From positions 3,658,001-3,722,000 of the forward strand of contig NZ_CP050453.1 of NCBI RefSeq assembly GCF_014171575.1: 64,000 nt of DNA, written 5' to 3'. The notes under the pieces are model-generated. The model searched no databases, had not been told where the DNA came from, and saw nothing but the letters and a program-made list of their open reading frames with translations. A program made the translations under genes and the position numbers. This stretch comes from Microbacterium sp. Se63.02b. Its GTDB lineage: Bacteria; Actinomycetota; Actinomycetes; Actinomycetales; Microbacteriaceae. This document shows, in pieces, positions 1 to 9,191 of this stretch. Every line of letters starts with the position of its first letter. Within the stretch, counting starts at the first letter, position 1.

Positions 1-1
1 C

Positions 2-22
2 GCGCTGTACCTGCTGATCTGA
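2..22 (+). CDS. C-terminal end of an unidentified upstream gene (partial)
   Basis: The first bases can be read as the last residues of a protein entering from the left (A-L-Y-L-L-I, then TGA at 20-22). A hydrophobic end like this would fit a membrane protein. Another frame stays open to a TGA at 61-63, so the frame is uncertain. Nothing can be said about function. The remaining bases up to 74 hold no feature I can support. Confidence 0.25.
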   Translation, partial: ALYLLI

Positions 23-74
23 GCGACCTGGTCCGGCACTCCCGGCCGCGCCGCCTTCGCTGAGGGACACACGC

Positions 75-905
75 TCAGTCGAGGAAGATGTCGGGGAAGA
101 GCGCGCTGTCCGGTGTGCCGGGTACTGCCGCGTACCGTGAGAAGTCGGTCACGCCGTCGGCCTCGAGCACGTCCTCGACGATGAGCGTCTGTCCTGTGTA
201 TGACGCCGCGGGCTTGAGCAGCACGGCATAGGCGGCATCGGCGTAGATGTCGGGGGTGCGGCTCGCCGCCATGACCTTGTCTCCGCCGAGGAGGTTCTGC
301 ACCGCCGCCGTGGCGATCGTGGTGCGGGGCCACAGCGTGTTGGCGGCGATCCCGTCGCGCGCGAACTCCGCCGCGAGCCCGAGCGTCGCCATGGTCATGC
401 CGAACTTGGCGAGCGTGTACCCGGTGTGCGCGCCGAGCCACTTCGGGGTGGGGTTGAGGGGCGGCGACAGGGACAGGATGTGCGGGTTCTCGGCGTCCTT
501 GAGGATCGGCACTGCGGCGCGCGACAGCATGAACGTGCCACGCACGTTGACGTCCTGCATCAGGTCGTACTTCTTGGCGTTCAGGTCGAGCGAGCGCGAC
601 AGGTCGATCACGCTGGCGTTGTTGATGACGATGTCGATGCCGCCGAACTCGCCCTGCGTCTTCATGACCGCTTCGGTGATGTCGTCGTCGTCGCGCACGT
701 CGCCCACGATCGGCAGCGCCTGTCCGCCCGCCGCCCTGATCTGCTCGGCGGCGGTGTGGATCGTGCCCTCGAGCTTGGGGTGCGGGGTGTCGGTCTTCGC
801 GAGCATGGCGATGTTCGCGCCGTCCGCGGCCGCCCGCAGCGCGATCGCGAGTCCGATGCCGCGGCTGCCACCCGACATCAGGATTGTCTTTCCAGCCAGT
901 GTCAT
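75..905 (-). CDS. SDR family oxidoreductase (HSDL2-like)
   Basis: This is a 276-residue short-chain dehydrogenase with a Rossmann fold. The N-terminal cofactor motif GGSRGIG lies near residue 12, an NNAS motif near 94, and the catalytic S...YTLAK pair near 145-167. The C-terminal third is longer than in minimal SDRs and ends in PDIFLD, as in the HSDL2-like branch associated with lipid or acyl-CoA metabolism. The start is ATG at 905, preceded by AGGAGAA. It follows another SDR on the same strand after 54 bases, so the two probably form one transcript. A role in fatty-acid or branched-acyl metabolism is inference from subfamily and neighbour; the substrate cannot be read from the sequence. Confidence 0.85.
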   Translation of the reverse strand: MTLAGKTILMSGGSRGIGLAIALRAAADGANIAMLAKTDTPHPKLEGTIHTAAEQIRAAGGQALPIVGDVRDDDDITEAVMKTQGEFGGIDIVINNASVIDLSRSLDLNAKKYDLMQDVNVRGTFMLSRAAVPILKDAENPHILSLSPPLNPTPKWLGAHTGYTLAKFGMTMATLGLAAEFARDGIAANTLWPRTTIATAAVQNLLGGDKVMAASRTPDIYADAAYAVLLKPAASYTGQTLIVEDVLEADGVTDFSRYAAVPGTPDSALFPDIFLD

Positions 906-959
906 GAGTTCTCCTAGGTTCTGATCGCGAGTGCTGTTCGTTCCCGTCGAGGCGTGGGG

Positions 960-1717
960 TCAGCGCGGAGCCATGCGGATGGCGCCGTCGAGACGGATGG
1001 TCTCGCCGTTGAGGTAGCCGTTCTCGACGATCTGCTGCACGAGGGCGGCGTATTCGTCGGGGCGACCGAGTCGCGCGGGGAACGGCACCTGCTGGCCGAG
1101 CGAGTCCTGCGCCTCTTGCGGCAGCCCCATCAGCATCGGGGTCTCCATGATGCCGGGCGCGATCGTGCAGACCCGGATGCCGTGCCGGGCGAGCTCGCGG
1201 GCGACCGGGAGCGTCATCGCGTGCACGCCGCCCTTGGATGCGGAGTACGCGGGCTGCCCGATCTGCCCGTCGAACGCGGCGACGCTCGCGGTGTTCACGA
1301 TCACGCCGCGCTCCTCGTCGTGCAGCTCGTTCTTCGCGATCACGGCGGCGGCCTGCGCGATGACATTGAACGTGCCGACCAGGTTGATGCGGATCACGCG
1401 CTCGAAGTCGGCGAGCACGGCGGGATGACCCTCGCGGTCGAGCACCTTGGCGGGGGTGCGATCCCGGCGCAGTTCACCACCACGCGCAGGGGCGCCGCGG
1501 CCTGGGCGGCGGCGACCGCGGCCTCGACCTCTTCGGCACTCGTGACGTCGGCGGCGACGAAGAGCCCGCCGAGCTCGGTCGCGATGTCGGCGCCCTTCGA
1601 CGAGGCGAGATCGATGATCGTGACGTGGGCGCCCGCGGCGACGAGTCGGCGCGCGGTCGCGAGGCCGAGGCCGGAGGCCCCACCGGTGACGAGTGCGCCC
1701 TGTCCGCTGATCTGCAT
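960..1717 (-). CDS. SDR, 3-hydroxyacyl-CoA dehydrogenase type 2-like (one frameshift)
   Basis: This NAD-dependent SDR resembles HSD17B10/3-hydroxyacyl-CoA dehydrogenase type 2. It shows TGGASGLG near residue 10, NCAG near 83, a serine in VNTAS and the YSASKGG catalytic motif. As written it is split: the first about 90 residues and the rest lie in different frames. One missing base in the five-base G run at 1452-1456 (C run on the coding strand) would give a continuous protein of about 252 residues, the normal family size. The start is ATG 1717, with GAAGGAGAA just upstream. It is followed by the SDR at 75-905. Oxidation of 3-hydroxyacyl-CoA, for example in branched amino acid or fatty acid breakdown, is inferred. 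Confidence 0.85.
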
Positions 1718-1901
1718 CTGATGTTCTCCTTCGAACGTCGACGTGCGACTGGGTTTCAGCCTACGTGGTTCCTGGTTCCACGACGAACCGGGTCGGTGCG
1801 GGTCGAGCGCAGGGAACCGCGTCGGAAGCGAGCCTACGACACCGCCTCGGCGGATGACTCGCTCCGACCTCCCCGTCGCAGGCCTCGGGCAGGATAGGAG
1901 C

Positions 1902-2636
1902 ATGTCGATCCCCGTCGAAGACATCGCCGTGCCCGACCGCGTCCGCCTACTCGCGGGAGACGCCGACCTCGAATGCGTCTGGCGCAACGACTACGGCGGC
2001 CTGACGTTCCGTGCCACCGGAGTCTCCGAGCCCTTCTTCGTCAAGTGGGGTCCGCGGAACCTGGAATTCACCCTGAGCGACGAGGCCGAGCGGATGCGCT
2101 GGGCGTCACGCTGGATCGCGGTTCCCACCGTGCTCGACAGCGGGTCGGATGAGACGCACGAGTGGATGGTCACCGCCGCGCTCGACGGACTCAGCGCCGT
2201 GGATCCACGGTGGGTCGCGGAACCGGCGACGGCCGTCCGCGCCGTGGGCGAGGGGCTGCGCGCGATGCACGACGCCCTGCCCGTCGCGGAGTGCCCCTGG
2301 GAGTGGAGCGTGCCTTCACGCATCGCGAATGCGGAACGCCGCGGCATCGTCGTCCCGGAGTCGTTCCGCACGCCGCCAGAGGTCGACCGTCTCGTCGTGA
2401 GCCACGGCGACGCGTGCTGCCCGAACACCCTGGTGGGCGACGACGGCCGCTGGCTCGCGCACGTCGACCTGGCGTTGCTCGGCGTGGCCGACCGCTGGGC
2501 CGACCTCGCCGTCGCGTCCATGAGCACCGAGTGGAACTTCGGCCCCGGCTGGGAGGACGCACTGATCGAGGCCTACGGTCTCGAGCCCGACCGCGAACGT
2601 CTCGCCTATTACCGCGACCTCTGGAACGCCACCTGA
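1902..2636 (+). CDS. APH(3')-like aminoglycoside phosphotransferase family protein
   Basis: The 244-residue protein has the kinase-like fold of the APH family. The Brenner motif HGDACCPN (near residue 166) carries the catalytic Asp and the metal-binding Asn. It is followed by the HVDLALLGVADRWADLA segment, which matches the conserved Asp and GVADR stretch of APH(3') enzymes. ATP-dependent phosphorylation of a hydroxyl on an aminoglycoside or similar small molecule is expected, in the cytoplasm. The start is ATG 1902, with AGGATAGGAG directly upstream; an upstream in-frame extension lacks such a site. It is divergent from the SDR pair and convergent with gad, so it stands alone. Resistance is possible, but a housekeeping kinase is not excluded. 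Confidence 0.8.
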   Translation: MSIPVEDIAVPDRVRLLAGDADLECVWRNDYGGLTFRATGVSEPFFVKWGPRNLEFTLSDEAERMRWASRWIAVPTVLDSGSDETHEWMVTAALDGLSAVDPRWVAEPATAVRAVGEGLRAMHDALPVAECPWEWSVPSRIANAERRGIVVPESFRTPPEVDRLVVSHGDACCPNTLVGDDGRWLAHVDLALLGVADRWADLAVASMSTEWNFGPGWEDALIEAYGLEPDRERLAYYRDLWNAT

Positions 2637-2656
2637 GCCCAGGCCCTGTTTCGCCA

Positions 2657-4027
2657 CTAGTGGTGGAAGGCCGAGTCGGAGTGGTCGGCGGGCATCGGCG
2701 CGGTGAGCGCGTCGAGGTGCTCCACCTCGGCGGCGATCGCGTCCAGGAGGTCGGCCGCGAGGTCCATGCTCAGTCCGTTGCGCACCACGATCCGCTGCAC
2801 GGTGATGTGCTCGAGGTCGGCGGGCATCGGGTAGGCGGGAACCAGCCAGCCGCGCATCCGCAGCCGATCCTGCAGGTCGTAGAGGGTCCAGTTCTTCGTA
2901 TGCCCGTCCTTCAGACGCCACGCGAACACGGGGATGTCGCTTCCGTCGTTCCACAGTTCGAAGGCGTCGAGCTTCGCGATTCCGGCCGACAGATACTTCG
3001 CGACGTCCTGGGCGGTCTGCTGCACGGCCCGGTACCCCTCGAATCCGAGCCGCAGGAACAGGTAGTACTGGAGCAGCACCTGTGCACCGGGGCGGGAGAA
3101 GTTCAGCGCGAACGTGGGCATCTCGCCGCCGAGGTAGCTGACCTTGAACACCAGATCATCCGGCAGCCACTTCGCGTCACGCCACACCACCCAGCCGAGG
3201 CCCGGATAGACGAGTCCGTACTTGTGACCGGAGGTGTTGATCGAATGCACCCGCTCGAGTCGGAAGTCCCACACCAGGTCGGGCTGCAGGAACGGCGCGA
3301 TCATCGCCCCGGAGGCGCCGTCGACGTGGATGGGGATGTCGAGCCCTGTCGTCTTCTGGATCTCATCCAGTGCGGCGGCGATCTCGGCGACCGGCTCGTA
3401 CATGCCCGTGTAGGTGACGCCCATGATGGCGACGACGCCGATCGTGTTCTCGTCGACGTAGTTCGCGAGGTCGTGTCCGTCGAGCGTCTTGTGCTCGGCG
3501 CTGATCGGCACGTAGCGCGGCTCCACGTCGAAGTAGTTGCAGAACTTCTCCCAGCACACCTGCACGGCGGACGACATCACCAGGTTCGGCGACGACGCAT
3601 CCTTCCCCGCTGCATGCCGGGCCTGCTGCCACCGCCGCTTGAACGCGAGGCCGCCCAGCATGCAGGCCTCCGAGGAGCCGATCGTCGATGTGCCGATGCT
3701 GTTCGCCGCATCCGGCGCGTTCCAGAGGTTGGCCAGCATGCGCCAGCAGTTGTCTTCGATCGCCGCTGTCTGCGGGTACTCGTCCTTGTCGATCATGTTC
3801 TTGTCGAATGACGCGGCATAGACCTGTCTGGCCTCGTCGTCCATCCACGTGCTCACGAATGTGGCGAGGTTCAATCGTGCATTGCCGTCGAGGATCGTCT
3901 CGTCCTCGACGATCTGCTTCGCCGTCGCGGGAAGCGACCCCTGCGGCGGGATGACGTGCCGGGGTGCGACCGTCGCCTCCCCCGGCCTCGTGAACATCGG
4001 CTCGTAGTCCGAAGACGGTGTGCTCAT
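2657..4027 (-). CDS. gad: Glutamate decarboxylase
   Basis: This is a PLP-dependent group II decarboxylase of 456 residues, the normal size of bacterial Gad, converting L-glutamate to GABA and CO2 while consuming a proton. The cofactor lysine is in SGHKYG at residue 269 and the cofactor-binding Asp in HVDGASGA at residue 236. The C-terminus ends in a histidine-rich FHH, comparable with the pH-responsive tail of GadB. The frame is intact and the start is ATG 4027. No glutamate/GABA antiporter gene lies next to it, so whether it serves acid resistance or GABA metabolism cannot be told from context. It is transcribed toward the phosphotransferase gene with only 20 bases between stops. Confidence 0.93.
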   Translation of the reverse strand: MSTPSSDYEPMFTRPGEATVAPRHVIPPQGSLPATAKQIVEDETILDGNARLNLATFVSTWMDDEARQVYAASFDKNMIDKDEYPQTAAIEDNCWRMLANLWNAPDAANSIGTSTIGSSEACMLGGLAFKRRWQQARHAAGKDASSPNLVMSSAVQVCWEKFCNYFDVEPRYVPISAEHKTLDGHDLANYVDENTIGVVAIMGVTYTGMYEPVAEIAAALDEIQKTTGLDIPIHVDGASGAMIAPFLQPDLVWDFRLERVHSINTSGHKYGLVYPGLGWVVWRDAKWLPDDLVFKVSYLGGEMPTFALNFSRPGAQVLLQYYLFLRLGFEGYRAVQQTAQDVAKYLSAGIAKLDAFELWNDGSDIPVFAWRLKDGHTKNWTLYDLQDRLRMRGWLVPAYPMPADLEHITVQRIVVRNGLSMDLAADLLDAIAAEVEHLDALTAPMPADHSDSAFHH

Positions 4028-4124
4028 GCGGGGGACCTTTCGACGGGGGCGAACGCTGTCCTGCCGCCCACCGTAGCGGGGTCACGCTGCGGTATCGAGG
4101 GGCACCTGCGCGCGCCGGGTCGAC

Positions 4125-4916
4125 TCAGGCGCCGGGTCCGAGGATGAAGTTCCAGGCGCCGGTGGCGACGGCCGCGGCGATCGCGACACCGGAGATCGCC
4201 GCCCCGACGGCGAGCAGCGCCCACTCGGACCCGCCGAATCGCGACTCGCGCGCCCAGGTGCGACGCCCGGGCGCCCCGAAGCCCCTGGCCTCCATGGCGG
4301 TGGCGAGCTTGGCGCCGCGACGGATGGAGAGGACGAGCAGTGCGAAGGCCATCCCGAGGAACCGGCGGATGCGCCCTCGGTCGGCGACGCCCCTGGCTCG
4401 GCGCGCGAGCTCGAGCGCACGCCAGTCGTCGAGGAACAGGCCCACCATGCGCAGTCCGGCGAGGGCGCCGAGCACGAAACGCGCCGGCAACCGCACGATC
4501 TGGCCGAGGCCGTCGGCGAGATCGGTCGGGTCGACGGTGATGAACAGCACGACCGAGGGCAGGGCGATCGCGAGCACGCGCAGCATCGTCGCGAGCGCGA
4601 GAGCCAGCGACCCCTCGCTGATGCGCAGCACGAACCAGTCGACGTAGACCACGCCGCTCGTCTCGCCGTAGAGCGCGATGGTCAGACCGGTGAGAGGGGC
4701 GGCGAGCCAGACCGGCCAGGTGCGCACCCAGAACTCGCGCCACCCGATTCCGGCGAACAGGAACAGCACGAACTCGAGCACGAGGGCGACGGATGCCGAC
4801 ACCGGATCGAGGGTCAGGATCAACGGCACCGCGATCAGGGCGCTCACCCCGAGCTTGGCGACGGGATTGATCGCGGCGACGGCTCCCGTGCGTGCGCGCG
4901 TGTCGATCAGGGTCAT
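4125..4916 (-). CDS. ykoC: ECF transporter T component (YkoC-like)
   Basis: This is a transmembrane scaffold (EcfT) of about 263 residues that couples ATPases to the substrate-binding S component. Several hydrophobic segments precede the two coupling-helix motifs typical of EcfT, here ELARRARG and ATAMEARGF, with the signature Ala-Arg-Gly. The start is ATG 4916, overlapping the restored TGA of the ATPase gene by four bases (ATGA). This makes it the last gene of the YkoE-YkoD-YkoC unit. It likely drives uptake of a thiamine precursor (HMP) or thiamine because the operon sits behind a TPP riboswitch. Confidence 0.9.
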   Translation of the reverse strand: MTLIDTRARTGAVAAINPVAKLGVSALIAVPLILTLDPVSASVALVLEFVLFLFAGIGWREFWVRTWPVWLAAPLTGLTIALYGETSGVVYVDWFVLRISEGSLALALATMLRVLAIALPSVVLFITVDPTDLADGLGQIVRLPARFVLGALAGLRMVGLFLDDWRALELARRARGVADRGRIRRFLGMAFALLVLSIRRGAKLATAMEARGFGAPGRRTWARESRFGGSEWALLAVGAAISGVAIAAAVATGAWNFILGPGA

Positions 4917-6370
4917 CGTGCGCCCCGAGTTCGAACCTCTCGGCGTGCAGCGCCCTCGCCACATCCAGGTCGTGCGTGATCGTCACGATCGCCGACCCCT
5001 CCTCGCGCAGGGCGGCGAGCATCGCGACGAGCTCCGCCCAGGTGCGGGCATCCTGCCCGAAGGTCGGCTCGTCGAGCACGAGCACCCGCGGTCGCGTCGC
5101 GATGGCCGCGGCGACGACCGTCAGCCGGCGCTTCTCGCCGCCCGACAGCGTGTACGGATTGGCGGCGGCGAGATGCGCGAGCCGCAGGCGGAAGAGCAGC
5201 TCATCGCTGCGCGCGGCGATCTCGTCCTCCCCACGCCGAGCGCGCGGGGGCCGACGGCCAGCTCATCACGCACGGTCTTGCTGAGGAGCTGATGCTCCGG
5301 CTCCTGGAACACCATGCCGATGCGGGTCAGCAGCTGCTTCGATGCCCAGCGGATCGGCGAGGGTCCCGCGCCGTCGGCGAGCGCGGTCGACGCGGTCAGG
5401 TCGCCGCCCGCGGGAGGCAGGAGTCCGGCCACGGTCAGCCCGAGGGTCGACTTGCCTGCCCCGTTGGGTCCCGTGATCGCGAGCACCTGTCCCGCATGCA
5501 CGTCGAGGTCGATGTTCTCGGCGACCGGTCGCCCTTTGACGCGGGCGACAGCCAGATCGCGCGCCGACAGCAGCGGAGCTCCCGGCGCTCCCCGGGGCGG
5601 CGGCGGCTCCGCCGGCGGATGCCCTGGCACCCAGACGCCGTCTGCGGCGAGTCGGGCGCCCTGAGCGCCGAGGACCTCGGCCGGGGTCCCGTCTGCGACC
5701 ACGCCGCCGGCCCCGAGCACGATCACCCGCGTGATGAGCGGCAGCCACACGTCGAGACGATGCTCGACCACGATGAGCGTGGCCGGACGTGCACGCAGCA
5801 TCCGTTCCACCGCGTCGCGCACCTCGCCGACCCCCGCGGGGTCGAGGTTCGCCGTCGGTTCGTCGAGCAGCACCAGCCCGGGTCTCATCGCGAGCATTCC
5901 GGCGAGCGCGAGCCGCTGCTTCTGCCCGCCGGACAACGCCTTGGTCGGATGATCCAGCGGCACGTCCAGGCCGACGGCGGCCAGGGCGGATTCCACGCGT
6001 GGCCAGATCTCCGCGCGGGGAACCCCAGGTTCTCGCAGCCGAACGCGACGTCGTCGCCCGTGCGGGCCAGGATGACCTGCGAGTCGGGATCCTGCAGCAC
6101 GAGTCCCGCGCGTCCCCGGGTGGCGACGGCAGGGGCGTCGTCGACCAGCAGTTCGCCCGCGCTCTCGCCCTCTTCCTCGCCGCCGAGAACACCCGCAAGC
6201 CCGTGCAGCAGCGTCGACTTGCCCGCACCGGAGGCCCCGAGCACGAGGACGCGCTCGCCGGGATCGATGCGGAAGGAGACCTCGCTCACCGCCCACGCGA
6301 GCCGGCTCGCATGACGCCACCCCCAGCCGCGCGCCTCCACGGCGGCCGGGACGGACCGATCCACCGACAT
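4913..6370 (-). CDS. ykoD: ECF transporter double ATPase (YkoD-like), three frameshifts
   Basis: Two ABC ATPase domains lie in one polypeptide, as in YkoD (about 490 residues). The first domain has Walker A GASGAGKST, signature LSGGQKQR and Walker B VLLDEPTAN. The second has GPNGAGKST, LSGGEKRR and VLVLDEPTF. The open frame is broken three times: at the CCCC runs 6023-6026, 5229-5232 and 4923-4926 (plus strand). One extra base in each gives a continuous protein of about 486 residues whose stop overlaps the T-component start. The start is ATG 6370, overlapping the stop of the S component. It powers import by the Ecf module. The identical type of lesion in all three places points to sequencing error, not decay. 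Confidence 0.88.
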
Positions 6371-7004
6371 CAGACCCGCACGCGCGCCTCACGGCCGGAG
6401 CCGAAGCGGTCGAGGGCCCCGGTCGCGGCGATACCGCGCGCCAGCACCATGACAGGGCGCCGGCGATGACCGCACCCGAGATGACCGTGCTGATGAGGTA
6501 GATGATCGTGAACGCCGGACCCGACCCCGCGTACCAGAGCACGAGATTGTTGATGCCGCCGGCCAGCGCAGCACCGGCGCCCGCGAGGATCGCGACCGGA
6601 AGCGACCAGCGACGGTAGAAGAACAGCAGGAAGATCAGCTCGGCGCCCAAGCCCTGCACGAGACCGGCCTCGAGCGTGAGGAACCCGCCCCACTGATTGC
6701 CGATGAGGGCCGACACGACCGCCGCGAGGAGCTCGACGTAGATCGCCGCGCCCGCCTTGCGGATGATGAGCCCGCCCAGCACCCCGGCGAAGAGCCATGG
6801 TCCGTCGAGGAGGCCCTGGATGCCGGGAAGCAGCGGCTCCAGGAGCGCCTTAGGCCCGAGGTAGCCGACGTTCCAGGCCAGGAAGATCAGGCCGGCGGCG
6901 ACGCCGATCACGCTGGCGACGACGATGTCGACGATGCGCCAGCGCAGGAAGCTCCTGGCGGGGGCGGCGGTCTGCGTCGTGGACGCGGATGTGGACGTAC
7001 TCAT
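6370..7004 (-). CDS. ykoE: ECF transporter S component, YkoE family (one frameshift)
   Basis: This is a membrane protein of about 211 residues with five or six hydrophobic segments, recognised as the YkoE family of thiamine/HMP-specific S components. It binds the vitamin precursor and pairs with the adjacent YkoD and YkoC. The frame breaks near 6450-6456 after GAVIAGAL; one added base continues into the frame that ends exactly at the ATGA overlap with the ATPase gene. The start is ATG 7004, with GGAGGAG a few bases upstream, immediately after the TPP riboswitch, which therefore controls the whole operon. The family assignment rests on overall pattern and context. Confidence 0.87.
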
Positions 7005-7013
7005 CTGAACTCC

Positions 7014-7098
<85 letters not shown>

Positions 7099-7187
7099 TT
7101 GTGGTGAAGATCCTACCCGCTGACGACACCCGCGTGGCGACAGGGCCCGCGCCGCGGAACACGCCCGGGATTGGGTACCGTAAACGA

Positions 7188-9057
7188 GTGACTGCTTCAG
7201 ATCCCGCCGACGAGGCGACGGGCGTCGTCCACGACGACGCCCCGTCGAACACCCCCCGCCGACGCTGCGGATGAGCAGGCGGTCGCCGCGGAGGAGGGTC
7301 CGCGCGGCGGTTCGGGCTTCGCCGCCGATCGACTGTTCGCGGGCGATGCCCCTCCGCCCGACACCACGATCGCCCCCGCGATCCCCGTCGATTCGGCTGC
7401 TCTGGGTGCGCTGTTCACGGTCGACGACGCCGGGCGCGATGGCGCACCGGAACCCGTGGACGCCGGGGACCCGAGGGATGTGAACGCGGCCGAGGATGTG
7501 ATCGATCCCGAGCCCACGGCCGAGCACGTGATCGATCCCGAGCCCGCACCGGAGCACGTGCTCGACCCGGAACCCGCGGCCGAGACGGCCCCCACGCCTC
7601 CGCTGACGAAACCGCCGTTCACGCCGACGGCTCCCCGTGCAGAGGAGATCGCACCCGAAGACGCCGACGCTCTGCTCGACGCGAACGCTCCGCAGTGGGC
7701 GAACGACGAGACCACGGCCACGGCCCTGACCTGGGTCGACGCCACGGCGGTCGCCGCGCACTCCCCCACGGCGACGCTCGACCAGGCCGCGGAACCCGAG
7801 CGGACGGGCGGCCTGTTGCGCGGAGCCCGACTGCGTCCGGGGATCGCGCGCCCCGGGATCCTGGTGCCGTTGGCCACGCTCGCCGGTCTCGTCGCGGTGT
7901 ACGCGGGTACGACGCTGCTCTGGCCGTTGCACGAGGTGCCCCCGACCGTCGCTGTGGTCGAGTTCAGCGCGGTTCCGGCTCCGCCGGCGGCGCTCACCTG
8001 GCCGGGAGAGGGCAGCGCAGCGGTCGGCATCGCGGGGTTGGACACCGCCGCCTCCCTCGCCGATCCCGTGAGCATCGCGAGCATCACCAAGGTCGTGAGC
8101 AGCCTGATGGTGCTCGATCGGATGCCCCTCGCGCTCGGCGAGCAGGGCCCCGAGTTCGGCTTCACCTATCGCGACAGCGTCGAGTACTGGGATTACCGGC
8201 GCAGCGACCAGTCCGCTCTCGATGTGCCGGTCGGCGGCGTGCTGACCGAGTACCAGCTGCTGCAGGGCACGCTCCTCGGTTCGGCCAACAACTACATCGA
8301 CCGCCTGGCGTCCGAGATCTGGGGCTCCGACAGGGAGTTCGCAGCCGCCGCCGAGGTCTGGCTGCGCGAACGTGGACTCACGGGCATCACGGTGGTGACT
8401 CCCTCCGGGTTCGACGAGCGTAACGTGTCGACCCCTGAGGCCCTGATCGCGCTGGGTGAACTGGCCATGCAGAACCCCGTGTTCGCCCAGATCGTCGGAA
8501 CCACGTCGGTCGATCTCCCCGGCGCGGGAACCGTCGTCAACACCAATGGCATGCTCGTGGACCCGGGCGTCGTCGGCATCAAGACCGGCACCCTCGTCGG
8601 TTGGAACCTGCTCACGGCGAAGGACGTCACGATCGGCGACACGACCGTCCATCTGTACGCCGCGGCGCTCAACCAACCCGGCGACGACGAGCGCCTGGCC
8701 GTCACGCGCTCCCTGTTCGCCGAGACCGAGGCGGCGCTCGCGGCCCAGGACCCGGCTGTCGCCGAGGGCACGGTCGTCGGCCGCGTCACGACGCTCTGGG
8801 GCGAAGACGTCGACGTCGTCACCGAGAGCGATGCCGATGTGGTGCTGTGGAACGGTGCCCTCGCGACCACCAGCGCGACGTTCGATCTCGGCGACGAGCG
8901 CGACGAGCACGGCCGGGTGGGCACGATGACCGCGACGGGTCCGCTCGACAGCACGACAGTGCCCTTGGTGCTGGCCGAGGACGTCGAGGGGCCGAGCCCC
9001 TGGTGGCGTCTGACCCATCCGCTGGAGCTGCTGGGCGTCACCGCCGACCGTCCCTGA
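7188..9057 (+). CDS. D-alanyl-D-alanine carboxypeptidase (S11) with acidic cytoplasmic arm
   Basis: This is a penicillin-binding D,D-carboxypeptidase of about 622 residues. All three catalytic motifs of the serine peptidase family are visible: SITK (SxxK), SAN and KTG (in GIKTGT). Unusually, they are preceded by about 230 residues of acidic, Pro/Ala-rich, probably disordered sequence and then one membrane span (LVPLATLAGLVAVYAG). The arm would be cytoplasmic and the enzyme would face the wall. The arm contains a 10-residue repeat (IDPEP...EHV). One extra C in the six-C run 7252-7257 breaks the frame; removing it gives an exact multiple of three. GTG 7188 is preceded by TACCGT six bases upstream, fitting a leaderless transcript. 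Confidence 0.85.
7498..7587 (+). repeat. Three 30-bp in-frame repeats in the carboxypeptidase arm
   Basis: Three copies of a 30-bp unit encode V-I/L-D-P-E-P-x-x-E-H/T. The first two copies share most bases; the third has diverged at synonymous and a few other positions. The unit lies in the acidic cytoplasmic arm, suggesting expansion by slippage or recombination. Confidence 0.85.
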
Positions 9058-9080
9058 CACCCGCTCCGCCGAGCAGGAGC

Positions 9081-9139
9081 GCAGACGCGGCGTGCAGACG
9101 CGGCGTGCAGACGCGGCGTGCAGACGCGGCGTGCAGACG
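9081..9139. repeat. 13-bp tandem repeat, four and a half copies
   Basis: The unit GCAGACGCGGCGT is repeated four times without change (9081-9132) and then partially. It fills the space between the carboxypeptidase stop and the terminator hairpin. It has no coding role that I can see, and perfect copies imply recent expansion. Confidence 0.9.
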
Positions 9140-9177
9140 ACAGCGCCCCACCCCGGTACACCGGAGGGGGCGCTGTC
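9139..9177. terminator. Bidirectional transcription terminator hairpin
   Basis: GACAGCGCCCC (9139-9149) pairs perfectly with GGGGCGCTGTC (9167-9177), with a further CCGG/CCGG helix in the loop. It lies between the convergent carboxypeptidase and ABC exporter genes. It has no U-tract, as is common for actinobacterial terminators. Confidence 0.85.
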
Positions 9178-9191
9178 GTGACGTGTCTCGC

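Noticed and set aside
1774..1789. GGTTC-N6-GAACC inverted repeat in the divergent gap before the SDR pair
   Set aside because: The arms are only five bases in G/C-rich DNA, with no second copy or regulator gene nearby, so chance cannot be excluded.
9081..9139. CRISPR array
   Set aside because: The 13-bp units are directly adjacent with no unique spacers and no cas genes in the window.
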